Numbered from the stretch's first letter, positions 15,390 to 25,001 are shown. The stretch is 64,000 bases of DNA from Mycobacterium neglectum (GCF_002591975.1 NZ_NVQE01000012.1:83590-147589), one strand, 5' to 3'. The notes: a model not told the origin generated them from the sequence alone. Made by a program: numbers and translations.

Positions 15390-16337
15390 GTGGGCGGTGA
15401 CGAGTCCACCTCGGTCGGGGATCTGACGGGGCCACTGCGGGGCACCTCAATCGAGACGTCTGTCCTCGGTGCGCTCGACACTCTCGAGCGTGCTCTTCAG
15501 TTGAAGCCTTTGGGTAACAACCAGTTCCAAGCGTCCAACGAAGCCGATCGGTTTGGCCGCATTTTCGGTGGCCAGCTCCTCGCTCAGGCGATGTATGCGG
15601 CGTCGGCGACCGTCGAGGCCCACGCGCCGCATTCTCTGCATGCCTACTTCGTTCAGACAGGCGATTCGAGACGGCCGGTGGAGATCGTCGTGAACCCCGT
15701 TCGCGACGGGCGGTCCATGGCGACGCGGCAGGTGAGCGTGGCGCAGGGAGACCGCACGCTGCTGACCGCGGTGGCGTCGTTCCACAGCAACCCGGCAGAA
15801 CCCGAATTGACTCACGAACCGGTTGACGCGCCGCCGCCGGAAGAATTGCCTCTGCTGCAGCATTGGGTGGGTCAGATGCCGCCGGAGATGCAGAGAAACG
15901 CACAGACCTGGATCGACGCCCCGCCCGCGCTGGAAATGCGGATCGCAGAACCGACGACGTTTCTGGGCGGTAGCCAGACATCGGGACCACGTTCACATTG
16001 GATGCGCTTACCGCGACATATTGCCGACAATCCCGCGCTGCACAACGCGATGCTCACCTACGCGAGTGACTACCTGCTGCTTGACATGGCGCTTCGTTGC
16101 CATCCCCAACCCGCCGATTACACGTCGATCGCCGCGGTCAGCCTGGACCACGCGATCTGGCTGCACCGTCCTGTCCAATTCGACGAATGGCATCTTTACA
16201 CGCAAGAGATAGCTGCCATCGCCGGGCACCGCGCACTGGTTCGCGGAGTCATTCGCGATGCGGCCGGACACGTGGTCGCCAGTACCGCGCAGGAAGTGCT
16301 CATCCGGCCCATCGCAGAATCGCCGCGAGCGAAGTAG
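15390..16337 (+). CDS. tesB: Acyl-CoA thioesterase II (TesB)
   Basis: The 315-residue double hot-dog protein hydrolyses acyl-CoA to free acid and CoA. Family marks are NEADRFGRIFGGQLLAQA in the first hot-dog, the TSIAAVSLDHAIWLHRP segment in the second and a late W-x-L-Y stretch. The GTG at 15390 is preferred over the ATG at 15345 because AGGAGG lies 6 bp before it, while the ATG sits inside the palindromic operator. Two dehydrogenase genes follow within short gaps, so the three probably form a catabolic transcript controlled at the operator. Confidence 0.9.
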   Translation: MGGDESTSVGDLTGPLRGTSIETSVLGALDTLERALQLKPLGNNQFQASNEADRFGRIFGGQLLAQAMYAASATVEAHAPHSLHAYFVQTGDSRRPVEIVVNPVRDGRSMATRQVSVAQGDRTLLTAVASFHSNPAEPELTHEPVDAPPPEELPLLQHWVGQMPPEMQRNAQTWIDAPPALEMRIAEPTTFLGGSQTSGPRSHWMRLPRHIADNPALHNAMLTYASDYLLLDMALRCHPQPADYTSIAAVSLDHAIWLHRPVQFDEWHLYTQEIAAIAGHRALVRGVIRDAAGHVVASTAQEVLIRPIAESPRAK

Positions 16338-16342
16338 GCGGG

Positions 16343-17137
16343 ATGGCGATGTCCGGTGACGACGTGTTCGACCTACAGGGTCGGGTGGCGCTGGTGACGG
16401 GCGGCGGAACCGGAATCGGCGCCGCGACGGCGATGCTGCTCGCCACGCACGGCGCCGACGTGGCGATCGCCGCCCGCACAGTGGCCGATCTGGAACGAAC
16501 CGCCGCAGCGGTGACAGCGGCCTCGGATCGCAAGTGCCTTGTCGTGCCCACCGATGTCAAGGTCGAAGACCAAGTCGCGGCGATGGTGAAACGGACTGTT
16601 GATGAACTGGGACGGCTCGACATCCTCGTCAACAATGCCGGTGGCACGCGGATGGGTCCTCTGCAGGATTTACCGACCAGGGCGTGGGACTCGGTATATG
16701 AGCTGAACGTGCGATCTGCATACGTCGCGACACGCGAGGCCGGAATTCACTTCCGAGCCCAGGGATCCGGCGCGATCGTGAACATCTCATCGGACGCCGG
16801 TATCCACGGCGTCAAGGGCGGCGCCCACTATGCCTCGGCAAAGGCAGCCCTGCAGATGTTCACGACGGTCACCGCCGCCGAGTGGGGCCGGTATGGCATT
16901 CGGGCCAACTGCATCGCCGTGGGTGCCATCGCGTCAGAGCGGGTGGTTCAGGCATGGGAGGTCGCCGGCATCGATCAGGCCGATTTCGCCGCGAGAATCC
17001 CGTTGGGTCGCACAGGCCGACCTGATGAGGTGGCGTGGGCCGTTCTGTTCATGGCCAGCGATGCCGCCTCGTACATCACTGGCCAGACATTCGCCGTCGA
17101 CGGCGGGCCGAGCCTTGGCGGCATTCCCGATTCCTGA
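16343..17137 (+). CDS. SDR family NAD(P)-dependent oxidoreductase
   Basis: The 264-residue classical short-chain dehydrogenase has TGGGTGIGAAT (residues 19-29), NNAGG, a catalytic Ser in VNISSDAG and the Tyr/Lys pair in HYASAKAA. It ends with the usual FAVDGG substrate-side motif. It begins 5 bp after the tesB stop, so it is in the same transcript. Enzymes of this kind often act as 3-hydroxyacyl or steroid alcohol dehydrogenases; with TesB the context points to acyl-chain or ring degradation. Confidence 0.87.
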   Translation: MAMSGDDVFDLQGRVALVTGGGTGIGAATAMLLATHGADVAIAARTVADLERTAAAVTAASDRKCLVVPTDVKVEDQVAAMVKRTVDELGRLDILVNNAGGTRMGPLQDLPTRAWDSVYELNVRSAYVATREAGIHFRAQGSGAIVNISSDAGIHGVKGGAHYASAKAALQMFTTVTAAEWGRYGIRANCIAVGAIASERVVQAWEVAGIDQADFAARIPLGRTGRPDEVAWAVLFMASDAASYITGQTFAVDGGPSLGGIPDS

Positions 17138-17202
17138 CCGTCATCGTTGACTTCGCTCCTGCCGCAGCGGAATGTGTAGAGGCCAATCAACGAGAGGTGA
17201 CG

Positions 17203-18048
17203 ATGTCGAAAACAGTTGGCCGAGTGGCTGGCAAGGTCGCGTTCATTACAGGTGCAGCGCGCGGTCAGGGCCGTGAACACGCCATCCGGCTCGCCGAGGA
17301 GGGCGCCGACATCATCGCCGTCGATGCCTGCGCCGACATCGACGGCGCGCCCTACCCACTTGCGACCGAGGCTGACCTCGACGAAACTGCTGCACTCGTC
17401 GAGAAGTTGGACCGGCGCATCGTCACCGCCAAAGCAGACGTGAGGGATGTCGAGGCGCTCGGCACTGCGCTGCAGCAAGGAATCGATGAGCTGGGCAGGC
17501 CAGACATCGTCATCGCCAACGCGGGAATCAGCGGCAGCCCCGCCCCCGCCGCGATGATCGAGGAAGCCGCCTGGCAGACGATGTTCGACATCAACATCAC
17601 CGGGGTCTGGCACACGATCAAGGTGGCAGTCCCCCACATGTCCGACGGTCGCGGTGGCTCGATCATCCTGGTGAGTTCGATGCTGGGGCTCCGCGGCGGC
17701 GGCTACATGGCCCACTACGCCTCGGCGAAGCACGCCGTCGTCGGATTGATGAACTCACTCGCCAATGAACTTGCTCCACAATGGATTCGAGTGAACTCGA
17801 TCCATCCGGGGAACATCCAGACGCCGATGATCGACAACGAGCAATTCCACCGCACCCTAAGGCCTGACCTCGCAGAGCCGACCATGGCCGACGCGGGCGA
17901 GATCATCGGAACCTTCCACATGCTGCCGGTGCCCTACTTCGAGGCACGGGCAGTCAGCAACGCGGTGCTGTTCCTGGCCTCGGATGAGGCCAAGTACATC
18001 ACCGGGGCCGCCCTGCCGATCGATGCAGGAGCGACCGCGAAGTTCTGA
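17203..18048 (+). CDS. Mycofactocin-coupled SDR family oxidoreductase
   Basis: The 281-residue protein is a close relative of the one at 10466: it shares VAGKVAFITGAARGQGR, the inserted segment LATEADLDETAALVEKL typical of mycofactocin-dependent dehydrogenases, and a YASAKHAVVG active site. NAD is expected to be tightly bound and recycled through mycofactocin. The ATG follows GAGAGGTGACG. It comes 65 bp after the preceding dehydrogenase and ends 3 bp from the convergent amidohydrolase gene. No mycofactocin biosynthesis genes are in the window, so they must be elsewhere. Confidence 0.87.
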   Translation: MSKTVGRVAGKVAFITGAARGQGREHAIRLAEEGADIIAVDACADIDGAPYPLATEADLDETAALVEKLDRRIVTAKADVRDVEALGTALQQGIDELGRPDIVIANAGISGSPAPAAMIEEAAWQTMFDINITGVWHTIKVAVPHMSDGRGGSIILVSSMLGLRGGGYMAHYASAKHAVVGLMNSLANELAPQWIRVNSIHPGNIQTPMIDNEQFHRTLRPDLAEPTMADAGEIIGTFHMLPVPYFEARAVSNAVLFLASDEAKYITGAALPIDAGATAKF

Positions 18049-18051
18049 GGC

Positions 18052-19812
18052 TCAGCGCGCCCCGCGCACCAACCGACCTGGGCGTGCGCCGGTGTCGATA
18101 CTGTCGCGCCGGGTGACGACACCGCTGACGATCGTGGCGCTGTAGCCGCTCGCACCCTGGACCAGGCGCTGCCCGCCGGCGGGTAGGTCGTACGCCATCT
18201 TCGCGGGATGCAACGTCAGCGCATCCATGTCGATGACGTTGATGTCCGCTTTCTTGCCGGTTTGAATGACGCCACGATCGGTCAGCCCGAAGAGCTGCGC
18301 GGTGTCGTGAGACTGCTTGCGCACCAAGTACTCCAGCGGCAGCTTCTCACCCCGGTAGCGATCCCGCGCCCAGTGCGTCAGCAGGAACGTCGGATACGAC
18401 GCGTCGCAGATCATGCCGCAGTGCGCGCCGCCGTCGGACAATCCCACTACGCCGGCGGGATGCAACAGCATCTCGCGGATGGCGTCATGGTTGCCGTAGA
18501 AGTAGTTGTAGAACGGCAGCATCAGCATGGCCGTTGCATTGTCTTCGAGCATCAGGTCATACAGCGTCGACAGCGGGTCGTCACCCCGCTCGGCGGCGAT
18601 CTTGTCGACGGCCTTGTCCTGGGTCGGTTCGTAGTCGGGCGGGTCGCCCAGCGCATAGATACGGCCGAGTGAGTACTGCACGAGGGCGAACATGTTGTCG
18701 AACAGCTTCGTCGGATCGGGCGGCAGGTCGTCCTCCCCCAAGATCGCCGCCTTGACCGCGGGATCGGCGAGCCGTGCCCCCAACTCCTGTCGGTCGCATT
18801 CGGCCTTCAGTCTCCGGAAGGTCGGCCGATGAGTGAACGCATGATGGCCCGGAAACCCGAAGAGCATGCCGAACGGCCGCGCCGCGATTTGCGGATACAG
18901 GCGACTGCCCGTCGCATGAGCCGCCGCCGAGACGTCCAGTTGCTCTCGCCAGAGGTCAGGTGCCGCGTCGACCTGGATCATGCCGAACGAGATGGGTCGG
19001 TCGATCTCGGCGCCCAGGCGCTGCATCCACTCCAGTTCCTTCTTGGGCGCGATGATGTCCTCGCCTGCGACCCCCTGCGGGGCCAACTCGAAGACCGCCT
19101 GCCCGCCCGCGGCCATGGCTCGGCCGAGTCCGAACAACTCGTCCTCTGCCGCGAAGGTTCCCGGTACCGGTTCGCCGTCCATGGCGCGGTGCCCCAGGGT
19201 GCGCGACGTCGAGAATCCAAGCGCGCCTGCCTCGATGCCCTCCTGCACGATCCGCGCCATGGCCTTGATGTCCTCGGGCGTGGCGGGCTCGTTGCGGGCG
19301 CCGCGCTCGCCCATCGCATAGGCGCGAACCGAACCGTGGGCGATCTGGCTGCCCACGTCGACGGCGAACTCCTGCTTTCCGATGACGTCGAGGTATTCCG
19401 GATACGTCTCCCAGCCCCAGGTCATGCCTTCGGTGAGCGCGCTGCCGGGAATGTCCTCGACGCCCTCCATCAAAGCGATCAGCCAGTCTTCCTGGCCCGG
19501 CCGCACCGGGGCGAACCCGACGCCGCAGTTGCCCGCGACGACGGTCGTCACGCCGTGACCGCTGGACGGCTCCAGCGAGCTGTCCCAGCTGACCTGGCCG
19601 TCGTAGTGGGTGTGGATGTCGACGAACCCCGGAGCGACCAGCTTGCCCGTCGCGTCGATGGTTTCGGTCGCGTTGCCCTCCAGCGAAGCGTCGCCGTTCC
19701 CACGGCGACGGACCTCGACTATCCGCCCGTCCTTGATGCCCACGTCGGCTTGGAATCGGGCCTCACCCGTGCCGTCCACGACGGTTCCGCCAGTGATTTT
19801 CAGGTCGAACAC
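18052..19812 (-). CDS. D-aminoacylase-type amidohydrolase
   Basis: The 586-residue protein is of the N-acyl-D-amino-acid deacylase family. It has the metal loop VDIHTHYDGQ (HxH), the cysteine of VAGNCGVGFAP that bridges metal in D-aminoacylases, later histidines in the barrel and a C-terminal SDGGAHCGM with the catalytic Asp. The N-terminal LKITGGTVVDGTG and the C-terminal KKADINVID segment form the small beta-sandwich of amidohydrolases. It is divergent from the Rieske gene, with a palindrome between them, which suggests shared control. It probably cleaves an amide or cyclic amide; the substrate is unknown. Confidence 0.85.
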   Translation of the reverse strand: MFDLKITGGTVVDGTGEARFQADVGIKDGRIVEVRRRGNGDASLEGNATETIDATGKLVAPGFVDIHTHYDGQVSWDSSLEPSSGHGVTTVVAGNCGVGFAPVRPGQEDWLIALMEGVEDIPGSALTEGMTWGWETYPEYLDVIGKQEFAVDVGSQIAHGSVRAYAMGERGARNEPATPEDIKAMARIVQEGIEAGALGFSTSRTLGHRAMDGEPVPGTFAAEDELFGLGRAMAAGGQAVFELAPQGVAGEDIIAPKKELEWMQRLGAEIDRPISFGMIQVDAAPDLWREQLDVSAAAHATGSRLYPQIAARPFGMLFGFPGHHAFTHRPTFRRLKAECDRQELGARLADPAVKAAILGEDDLPPDPTKLFDNMFALVQYSLGRIYALGDPPDYEPTQDKAVDKIAAERGDDPLSTLYDLMLEDNATAMLMLPFYNYFYGNHDAIREMLLHPAGVVGLSDGGAHCGMICDASYPTFLLTHWARDRYRGEKLPLEYLVRKQSHDTAQLFGLTDRGVIQTGKKADINVIDMDALTLHPAKMAYDLPAGGQRLVQGASGYSATIVSGVVTRRDSIDTGARPGRLVRGAR

Positions 19813-19854
19813 GATTTACTCCCTCGACGTCCTTGAAGCCGTTATGGTGGCCAA

Positions 19855-19869
19855 TGTAACACCGTTACA
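19855..19869. promoter_or_regulatory. Palindromic operator in a divergent promoter
   Basis: TGTAACACCGTTACA is a perfect inverted repeat (6 bp arms, 3-bp spacer) in the 88-bp gap between the amidohydrolase and the Rieske oxygenase, 43 bp and 31 bp from their starts. The TetR gene immediately downstream of the Rieske gene is the likely binder, but that link is inferred. Confidence 0.65.
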
Positions 19870-19900
19870 GACGAGCAGTAGCCGGATTCGGAGGTAACCC

Positions 19901-21259
19901 GTGACGCGAACGGCACCGGTCGACGGCACCGCCGGCAACCCGGCCCATAACGCGCGCGAGGACGCGATCGGAACGCCTCCGCAGCGGCCCACCCTGGTAC
20001 CGGCGCAGCGCTATTACTCGGCGGATTTCGCCCGCCTAGAAGCCGAACGAATGTGGCCCAAGGTGTGGCAGTTCGCTTGCACCGTCGACCACGTGGCCGA
20101 ACCGGGTGACTACTTCGAGTACCGCTGCGGGCCCTACTCGGTGCTGATCGTTCGCGGCGATGACGGCGACCTGCGCGCGTTTCAGAACGTGTGTCGGCAT
20201 CGGGGCAATTCGCTGTGCGCCGGATCCGGATCGGACCTGCGTGAGCTGCGTTGCGGTTATCACGGCTGGACGTGGGATCTGTCCGGCTCACTGCGACGGG
20301 TGCCCAACCGAAAGGGCTTCGGCGCGCTCCGGTTGACCGATTTCCCCCTGATACCGGTTCGGGTCGAGACGTGGGAACGACTCGTCTTCGTCAATCTCGA
20401 TGCCGACGCGATCCCGCTGCATGACTACCTGGAGGCGATGCCAGACGACATCGCGTGGAACCGGCTCAGCGACTTCCGGTGCTACGCCACCATGACCATC
20501 GAGGTCGATGCGAACTGGAAGACGATCGCCGATGGGTTCAGCGAGACGTACCACATTCAGACGTTGCATCCGGAGCTCCACAGATGTATGGACGATGTCT
20601 ATGCGCCGCAGGTCATCTGGGGTCACACTGGAAAGTCCGAACAGCTCTACGGGCTGCCCAGCCCGAGCATCAAGGAGAGCCTGACCGACGCCGAAGTGTG
20701 GGACGCCTACGTCACCACGCAGGGCGCGCTGATGGGCGTCGAGGAGGGCACGCTGTTCCCGCCCGATCGGCACGGGCAGTCGGCGGCTGATGTGATCGCC
20801 GCGCGGACAAAGACTTTCGCCGATAGTCGCGGCGTCGACCTGAGCTGGGCGAGTACCGATCAGGTGATGCGGCTGCACCAGTACAACGTGTTCCCGAACA
20901 TGTCGCTGCTGACCAACGCCGATCACTTGACGGTGTTGACCGCACATCCCGGGCCCGATCCCGATCGCGGCGAGCTGGTGATGATCGTCTGGATGCGGAT
21001 GCCGCCGGGAGCACCACGAATCAGGCCGACGGATGTACGGATGACGGCGGCCGATGCTCACCCGGGTTTGGTACTCACGCAGGACATCACGGTGTTGGCA
21101 GGACTGCAGCGCGGTTTGCACCAGCCCGGGTTGACCCATCTGACGTTGTCCAACGAGGAACGCCGCGTCATCAACATGCACCGCAATCTGGAACGCTATC
21201 TGGACCTACCCGAGTCGGATCGGATCACCGGAGGTGAGCCGGTTGACGTCGCCACGTAG
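19901..21259 (+). CDS. Rieske aromatic ring-hydroxylating oxygenase, alpha subunit
   Basis: The 452-residue protein has a Rieske [2Fe-2S] site, C98-x-H100-x17-C118-x2-H121, then a catalytic domain with the mononuclear iron motif ETYHIQTLH (two His spaced by four) and a later Asp. It is an oxygenase component that hydroxylates or demethylates an aromatic, steroid or quaternary amine substrate. No ferredoxin or reductase gene is adjacent, so electron transfer partners are elsewhere. The GTG start lies in an operator-bearing divergent promoter. Its 3' end overlaps the TetR gene. Confidence 0.9.
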   Translation: MTRTAPVDGTAGNPAHNAREDAIGTPPQRPTLVPAQRYYSADFARLEAERMWPKVWQFACTVDHVAEPGDYFEYRCGPYSVLIVRGDDGDLRAFQNVCRHRGNSLCAGSGSDLRELRCGYHGWTWDLSGSLRRVPNRKGFGALRLTDFPLIPVRVETWERLVFVNLDADAIPLHDYLEAMPDDIAWNRLSDFRCYATMTIEVDANWKTIADGFSETYHIQTLHPELHRCMDDVYAPQVIWGHTGKSEQLYGLPSPSIKESLTDAEVWDAYVTTQGALMGVEEGTLFPPDRHGQSAADVIAARTKTFADSRGVDLSWASTDQVMRLHQYNVFPNMSLLTNADHLTVLTAHPGPDPDRGELVMIVWMRMPPGAPRIRPTDVRMTAADAHPGLVLTQDITVLAGLQRGLHQPGLTHLTLSNEERRVINMHRNLERYLDLPESDRITGGEPVDVAT

Positions 21260-21881
21260 CAAGAGCGGTGCCTCCGTCACAGCGGATCAGATTCTCGAGA
21301 CCGCGGCACGGCTGATCGATGTCGACGGCGTGGATGCATTCACCATGCGCCGGCTGGCCGAGCAGTTGGGTGTCGCAGTCACGTCGATTTACTGGCATAT
21401 CGGCGGCAGAGACAAACTTTTCGACAGCCTGGTCGAGGGGCTGCTCGCACAGATGACGCATCTCCCGAGCGATGGCGATAACCCCGTCGACCGGATTGCG
21501 TCGATCGCGCGATCGCAACGCAGGCTGCTCATCGAGAAGCAACATCTCTTGGCCATCGCCCATGAACGCGACCGGACACCGCAGCTGTTCCTGCCTATTC
21601 AGCAGCGGCTCGCGGCGGAGCTTTCCGAACTGGGCATCACCGGGAGTGCGGCCGCGCTCCTCGTGCGAGTCGTAGAAGTTCACGTCATTTCCGCTGCAAT
21701 CATGCAGTTTTCGGCGGTCCGCGGAGCCAAGCACGACGAAGAGGATCCGTCGCTGTGGGCCGACGCGTGGCCCGACCGGGCGCTGGTCGAAGCTTTGCAG
21801 GCCCCTACCGACTACGACGCCGTGTTCGAGTACGGACTTAACGCACTGCTGGCCCCGCTGCGCATCGACGCCCGTGGGTGA
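21243..21881 (+). CDS. TetR/AcrR family transcriptional regulator
   Basis: About 212 residues. The HTH covers ADQILETAARLIDVDG, FTMRRLAEQLGVAVTSIYWH and GGRDKLFDSL; the rest is a helical effector domain. The TTG at 21243 is preferred because GGAGG lies 8 bp upstream; a GTG at 21234 would overlap that ribosome site. It overlaps the Rieske gene and the following sulfotransferase gene, so it is co-transcribed with its probable targets and may bind the palindrome at 19855. Confidence 0.82.
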   Translation: MTSPRSKSGASVTADQILETAARLIDVDGVDAFTMRRLAEQLGVAVTSIYWHIGGRDKLFDSLVEGLLAQMTHLPSDGDNPVDRIASIARSQRRLLIEKQHLLAIAHERDRTPQLFLPIQQRLAAELSELGITGSAAALLVRVVEVHVISAAIMQFSAVRGAKHDEEDPSLWADAWPDRALVEALQAPTDYDAVFEYGLNALLAPLRIDARG

Positions 21882-23040
21882 TCTATCGGCGGCCGCGGTC
21901 GTCGCGACCGCGCAGGAGTCCACCGGACTCACCGATTTCGGGGGCGACGACTGGCGTGAAGCACTCGACGTCCTGACTGAATCGCTAAGCGCCGAGGCCG
22001 GTCTGAGCGAGTTCGGAGATGTCGTCGCCCAAGCCGACCTCGTCGGATCCCTGACCAGACGCCTGCAGATCGTCGACTATCGCCGCACACACCCCGAGGT
22101 CGCGAACTCCCCTATCGAGCGCCCGGTTTTCATCGTCGGCCAAGTCCGCACGGGAACCACGATCCTCTTCGAACTGCTCGCACAGGATCCCGACGCCAGG
22201 GCTCCGTTGACGTGGGAGGTCGACGCGCCCTGTCCGCCACCGGAAGCGACGACGTATGCCACCGATCCACGCATCGAGGACAGTCGTCAGATTCAGGAGA
22301 TGATGACGTCGATCATCCCAGACCTCAGGGCCATGCATCCGATCGGTCCGCTGCTGGCGCAGGAGTGCGTCCGCATCACCGCGATGGATCTGCGGAGCTT
22401 CATCTTCCCGACGATCTATCATGTCCCGGCCTATGCCCGGTGGCTACTGGACACGGATATGGCGTCGGCCTACCGGTGGCACCGGCGGTTCCTGCAGCAT
22501 CTGCAGTCACGAATCCCGGTGAACCGCTGGGTACTCAAGTCGCCCGGCCACATCTGGGCCTTGGACGCGATGATGAAGCAGTACCCGGATGCTCGGGTGA
22601 TACAGACGCACCGCGATCCACTCCGGACCATCGCGTCGGTGTCATCCTTGGCGTGCACGCTGCGCACATTCGCCAGCGAGCAGACTCCCATCGAGGGGGT
22701 CGCCCGCGAGTGGGCCGAGTACGTCATCGACGGCATCGACCGGTCGGTCGATGCACGGGAGTCCGGGATCGTCCCGCCCTCGCAGGTGGTCGACGTGCAG
22801 TACCAGTCGTTCGCGGCCGACCCGATCGCCACCGTCGGCGCCGCCTACGACCAACTGGGACTTGCCTTCACAGCCGACGCTGAAGCCAGGATGCGCAATT
22901 TCCTCGACGCTCAGCCCGCCCACGAGCACGGCGGGCACCATTACACGTTCGCCCAAACGGGTCTGAACGAAGAGGCACTGCGGGAGCGCACGGCGCGGTA
23001 CCAGAATTACTTCGGCGTCCCCAACGAGCCTCTAGGGTGA
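21874..23040 (+). CDS. Sulfotransferase family protein
   Basis: The 388-residue protein has the PAPS-binding loop FIVGQVRTGTTILFELLA and a 3'-phosphate segment RVIQTHRDPLRTIASV. It is of the same branch as the protein at 12533, with a similar C-terminal GGHHYTFAQTGL close. It starts with GTG overlapping the TetR gene by 8 bp. Its presence after a Rieske oxygenase suggests sulfation, or another modification, of the hydroxylated product, but many members of this branch have no shown activity. Confidence 0.85.
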   Translation: MGDLSAAAVVATAQESTGLTDFGGDDWREALDVLTESLSAEAGLSEFGDVVAQADLVGSLTRRLQIVDYRRTHPEVANSPIERPVFIVGQVRTGTTILFELLAQDPDARAPLTWEVDAPCPPPEATTYATDPRIEDSRQIQEMMTSIIPDLRAMHPIGPLLAQECVRITAMDLRSFIFPTIYHVPAYARWLLDTDMASAYRWHRRFLQHLQSRIPVNRWVLKSPGHIWALDAMMKQYPDARVIQTHRDPLRTIASVSSLACTLRTFASEQTPIEGVAREWAEYVIDGIDRSVDARESGIVPPSQVVDVQYQSFAADPIATVGAAYDQLGLAFTADAEARMRNFLDAQPAHEHGGHHYTFAQTGLNEEALRERTARYQNYFGVPNEPLG

Positions 23041-23582
23041 GCGCGATGGACCCGGCACTACAGGAAATGCTCGACGAGTTCGCGCTACGGAAGCTCGTCC
23101 ACGCTTACTGCCGCGCCGTGGACCGAGGCGATATCGCAGCGCTGCGAGACCTTTATCACCACGACGCCACCGACGCCCACGGCGCATTCTCAACGGGCTC
23201 TGTTGAAGGATTTTTTGAGCAGCTCGTCGCCTCTCGTCCTTTCATCAAGGCGATGGCGCACAACATCACGACGGTAAATTTCGCGGTCGATGGAAACTCG
23301 GCCGAGGGCGAGATCTACAACATCGCGGTCCACACGCTCGCCGGCAGGGGGCGTGACGTCGATCTCGTGATCGGCGGGCGCTACCTCGACAGGTACGAGA
23401 AGCGTGCTGACACGTGGAAACTGCTCGAGCGGACCATCGTCACCGACTGGGCGCGGGTGACCGACCCGTCCTCGATGGATATGGGCCACCCGATCACCAA
23501 AGACACCCTCAAGGGAACGCTGGACGAAACCGATCCGTCGTATCAGTTCTTTTCGCTGCTGGTCGCCCGCCGGCCGGGGTAA
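23037..23582 (+). CDS. Nuclear transport factor 2 (SnoaL-like) family protein
   Basis: The 181-residue protein opens with LQEMLDEFALRKLVHAYCRAVDRGDIAALRDLYH, the usual start of SnoaL-like cone-fold proteins that act as small dehydratases, isomerases or partners of oxygenases. H and D residues in the pocket region (YHHDATDAHG) fit a catalytic role. The GTG overlaps the upstream stop (GTGA), making it the last gene of the Rieske-TetR-sulfotransferase unit. Confidence 0.8.
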   Translation: MSAMDPALQEMLDEFALRKLVHAYCRAVDRGDIAALRDLYHHDATDAHGAFSTGSVEGFFEQLVASRPFIKAMAHNITTVNFAVDGNSAEGEIYNIAVHTLAGRGRDVDLVIGGRYLDRYEKRADTWKLLERTIVTDWARVTDPSSMDMGHPITKDTLKGTLDETDPSYQFFSLLVARRPG

Positions 23583-23706
23583 AGCCGGCCCAAATCAAGA
23601 TCGGCAAAAACGGCCACAGCAAACGACCGCCGAATTATTCTCATAGCCGGCTAAGCCAACGCCAGCCTCGCAATAGCTGCGCGTCGGACCGGTGAGGTGA
23701 TGCGCA

Positions 23707-24990
23707 GTGGAAACTACTGAACGTCCCCAGCCCTGGGGCAAGGCGATCGTCGCCTGGGGCCTTGGCACACTTTTCCTGGGCTTGGGCCTGCTCACCGCGG
23801 TCATGATCGGCATCGTCGCCGAGCAGGTCAGAGACCGTCTCGAGGTGTCCGAACACGCGATCGGCATGCTGAGCGCCGTCTTCTACGTCGCCTACTCGCT
23901 CGCGCAGTTCGCTGGTGGCATCATGCTCGACCGTCTCAACCCGCGCTGGATTCTCGGAGTCTCCTCGCTGATCGCTGCGGTCGGTTGCGTACTTCTTGCC
24001 AACGCCACGAGCATGGGTGTCACCGTCATAGGCAGGGTCGTACTCGGAGTCGGACTCTCGACCAGCTTCCTTGGAGCCATCTATCTCGCGAGGATCTGGT
24101 TCCCTCCGCAACGCTTCGCGGTGATGTCGTCCATATCCCAGCTTGCGACCAACGTGATTCTGGCCATCATGCTGATCGGCCTCTCGGTCACCGAGACCAT
24201 CCCGCCGTTGCACGCGGCGATGATCGGCATGGCCGTCGGTTATGTGGTGTTAGGGATCGCGATCCTGGTGCTGGTTACAAGACCAGCCACAGTCGCCACC
24301 GCTGCGCACGGCGACAGCGACGTCGGTATTGTCCTTCAATTACGGACGGTGGTGGGAGTACCGCAATTCTGGTTGGGCACAGCATTTTTCGCAAGCGTGT
24401 TCGGAGTCCTCATCGCCTGGAACGACCTGTGGGGCATCATGAACCAGCGGGCCTATGGGCGCACCCTCGAGATGGCGACGGCGTTGACGTCCACCGGAGC
24501 CATCGCCGCCGGTGTCGGCGGCGTGCTGTTGGGCTGGATATCGGACCGGCTCGGAAAACGGTCGCAGATCACCCAGATCACCATCTGGCTGCTCACCGTC
24601 ACGATGGCCCTGGTGTTGTTCCTTCCGCGCCTGCCAACCACCGGCGTATTCGTTCTGCTGTTCGTCTTCGGTTTCCTGTTGGGCAGCAACATCCTCGGAT
24701 TCGCTCAGATCGGACAGCACATCCCCGACAACGCACAGGCGACCGCGTTCGGCTTGATGACAAGCTTCGGTTTCCTCACCGGCGCAGGCCTGGACTACGT
24801 CATTGGAGTCCTCGTAGGCGAGGCCCCGCCGGCCGGCACAGACATCGCGATCAGCCACTACCGAGGCGCGTTGATACCCCTGCTGGTCGTGCTCGTCATC
24901 GGTTCGTTGTGCGCGATCGCCTTGAAGGACCGAGCGCAACCGCCGTCAGCCGCGACGACCGATTCCCTGCCGATCCAAACCGCAAAGTAA
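23707..24990 (+). CDS. MFS transporter
   Basis: The 427-residue protein has twelve predicted membrane helices in two halves, with the MFS loop after helix 2 (GGIMLDRLNPRWIL) and again after helix 8 (GWISDRLGKRSQ). It resembles oxalate/formate or ACS-type carriers of the major facilitator superfamily. The start is GTG at 23707. It is followed after 11 bp by a nucleoside deaminase gene with its own ribosome site, so the pair may import and deaminate a purine or pyrimidine. That pairing is inference. Confidence 0.82.
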   Translation: METTERPQPWGKAIVAWGLGTLFLGLGLLTAVMIGIVAEQVRDRLEVSEHAIGMLSAVFYVAYSLAQFAGGIMLDRLNPRWILGVSSLIAAVGCVLLANATSMGVTVIGRVVLGVGLSTSFLGAIYLARIWFPPQRFAVMSSISQLATNVILAIMLIGLSVTETIPPLHAAMIGMAVGYVVLGIAILVLVTRPATVATAAHGDSDVGIVLQLRTVVGVPQFWLGTAFFASVFGVLIAWNDLWGIMNQRAYGRTLEMATALTSTGAIAAGVGGVLLGWISDRLGKRSQITQITIWLLTVTMALVLFLPRLPTTGVFVLLFVFGFLLGSNILGFAQIGQHIPDNAQATAFGLMTSFGFLTGAGLDYVIGVLVGEAPPAGTDIAISHYRGALIPLLVVLVIGSLCAIALKDRAQPPSAATTDSLPIQTAK

Positions 24991-25001
24991 GGAGCTGATT
25001 G

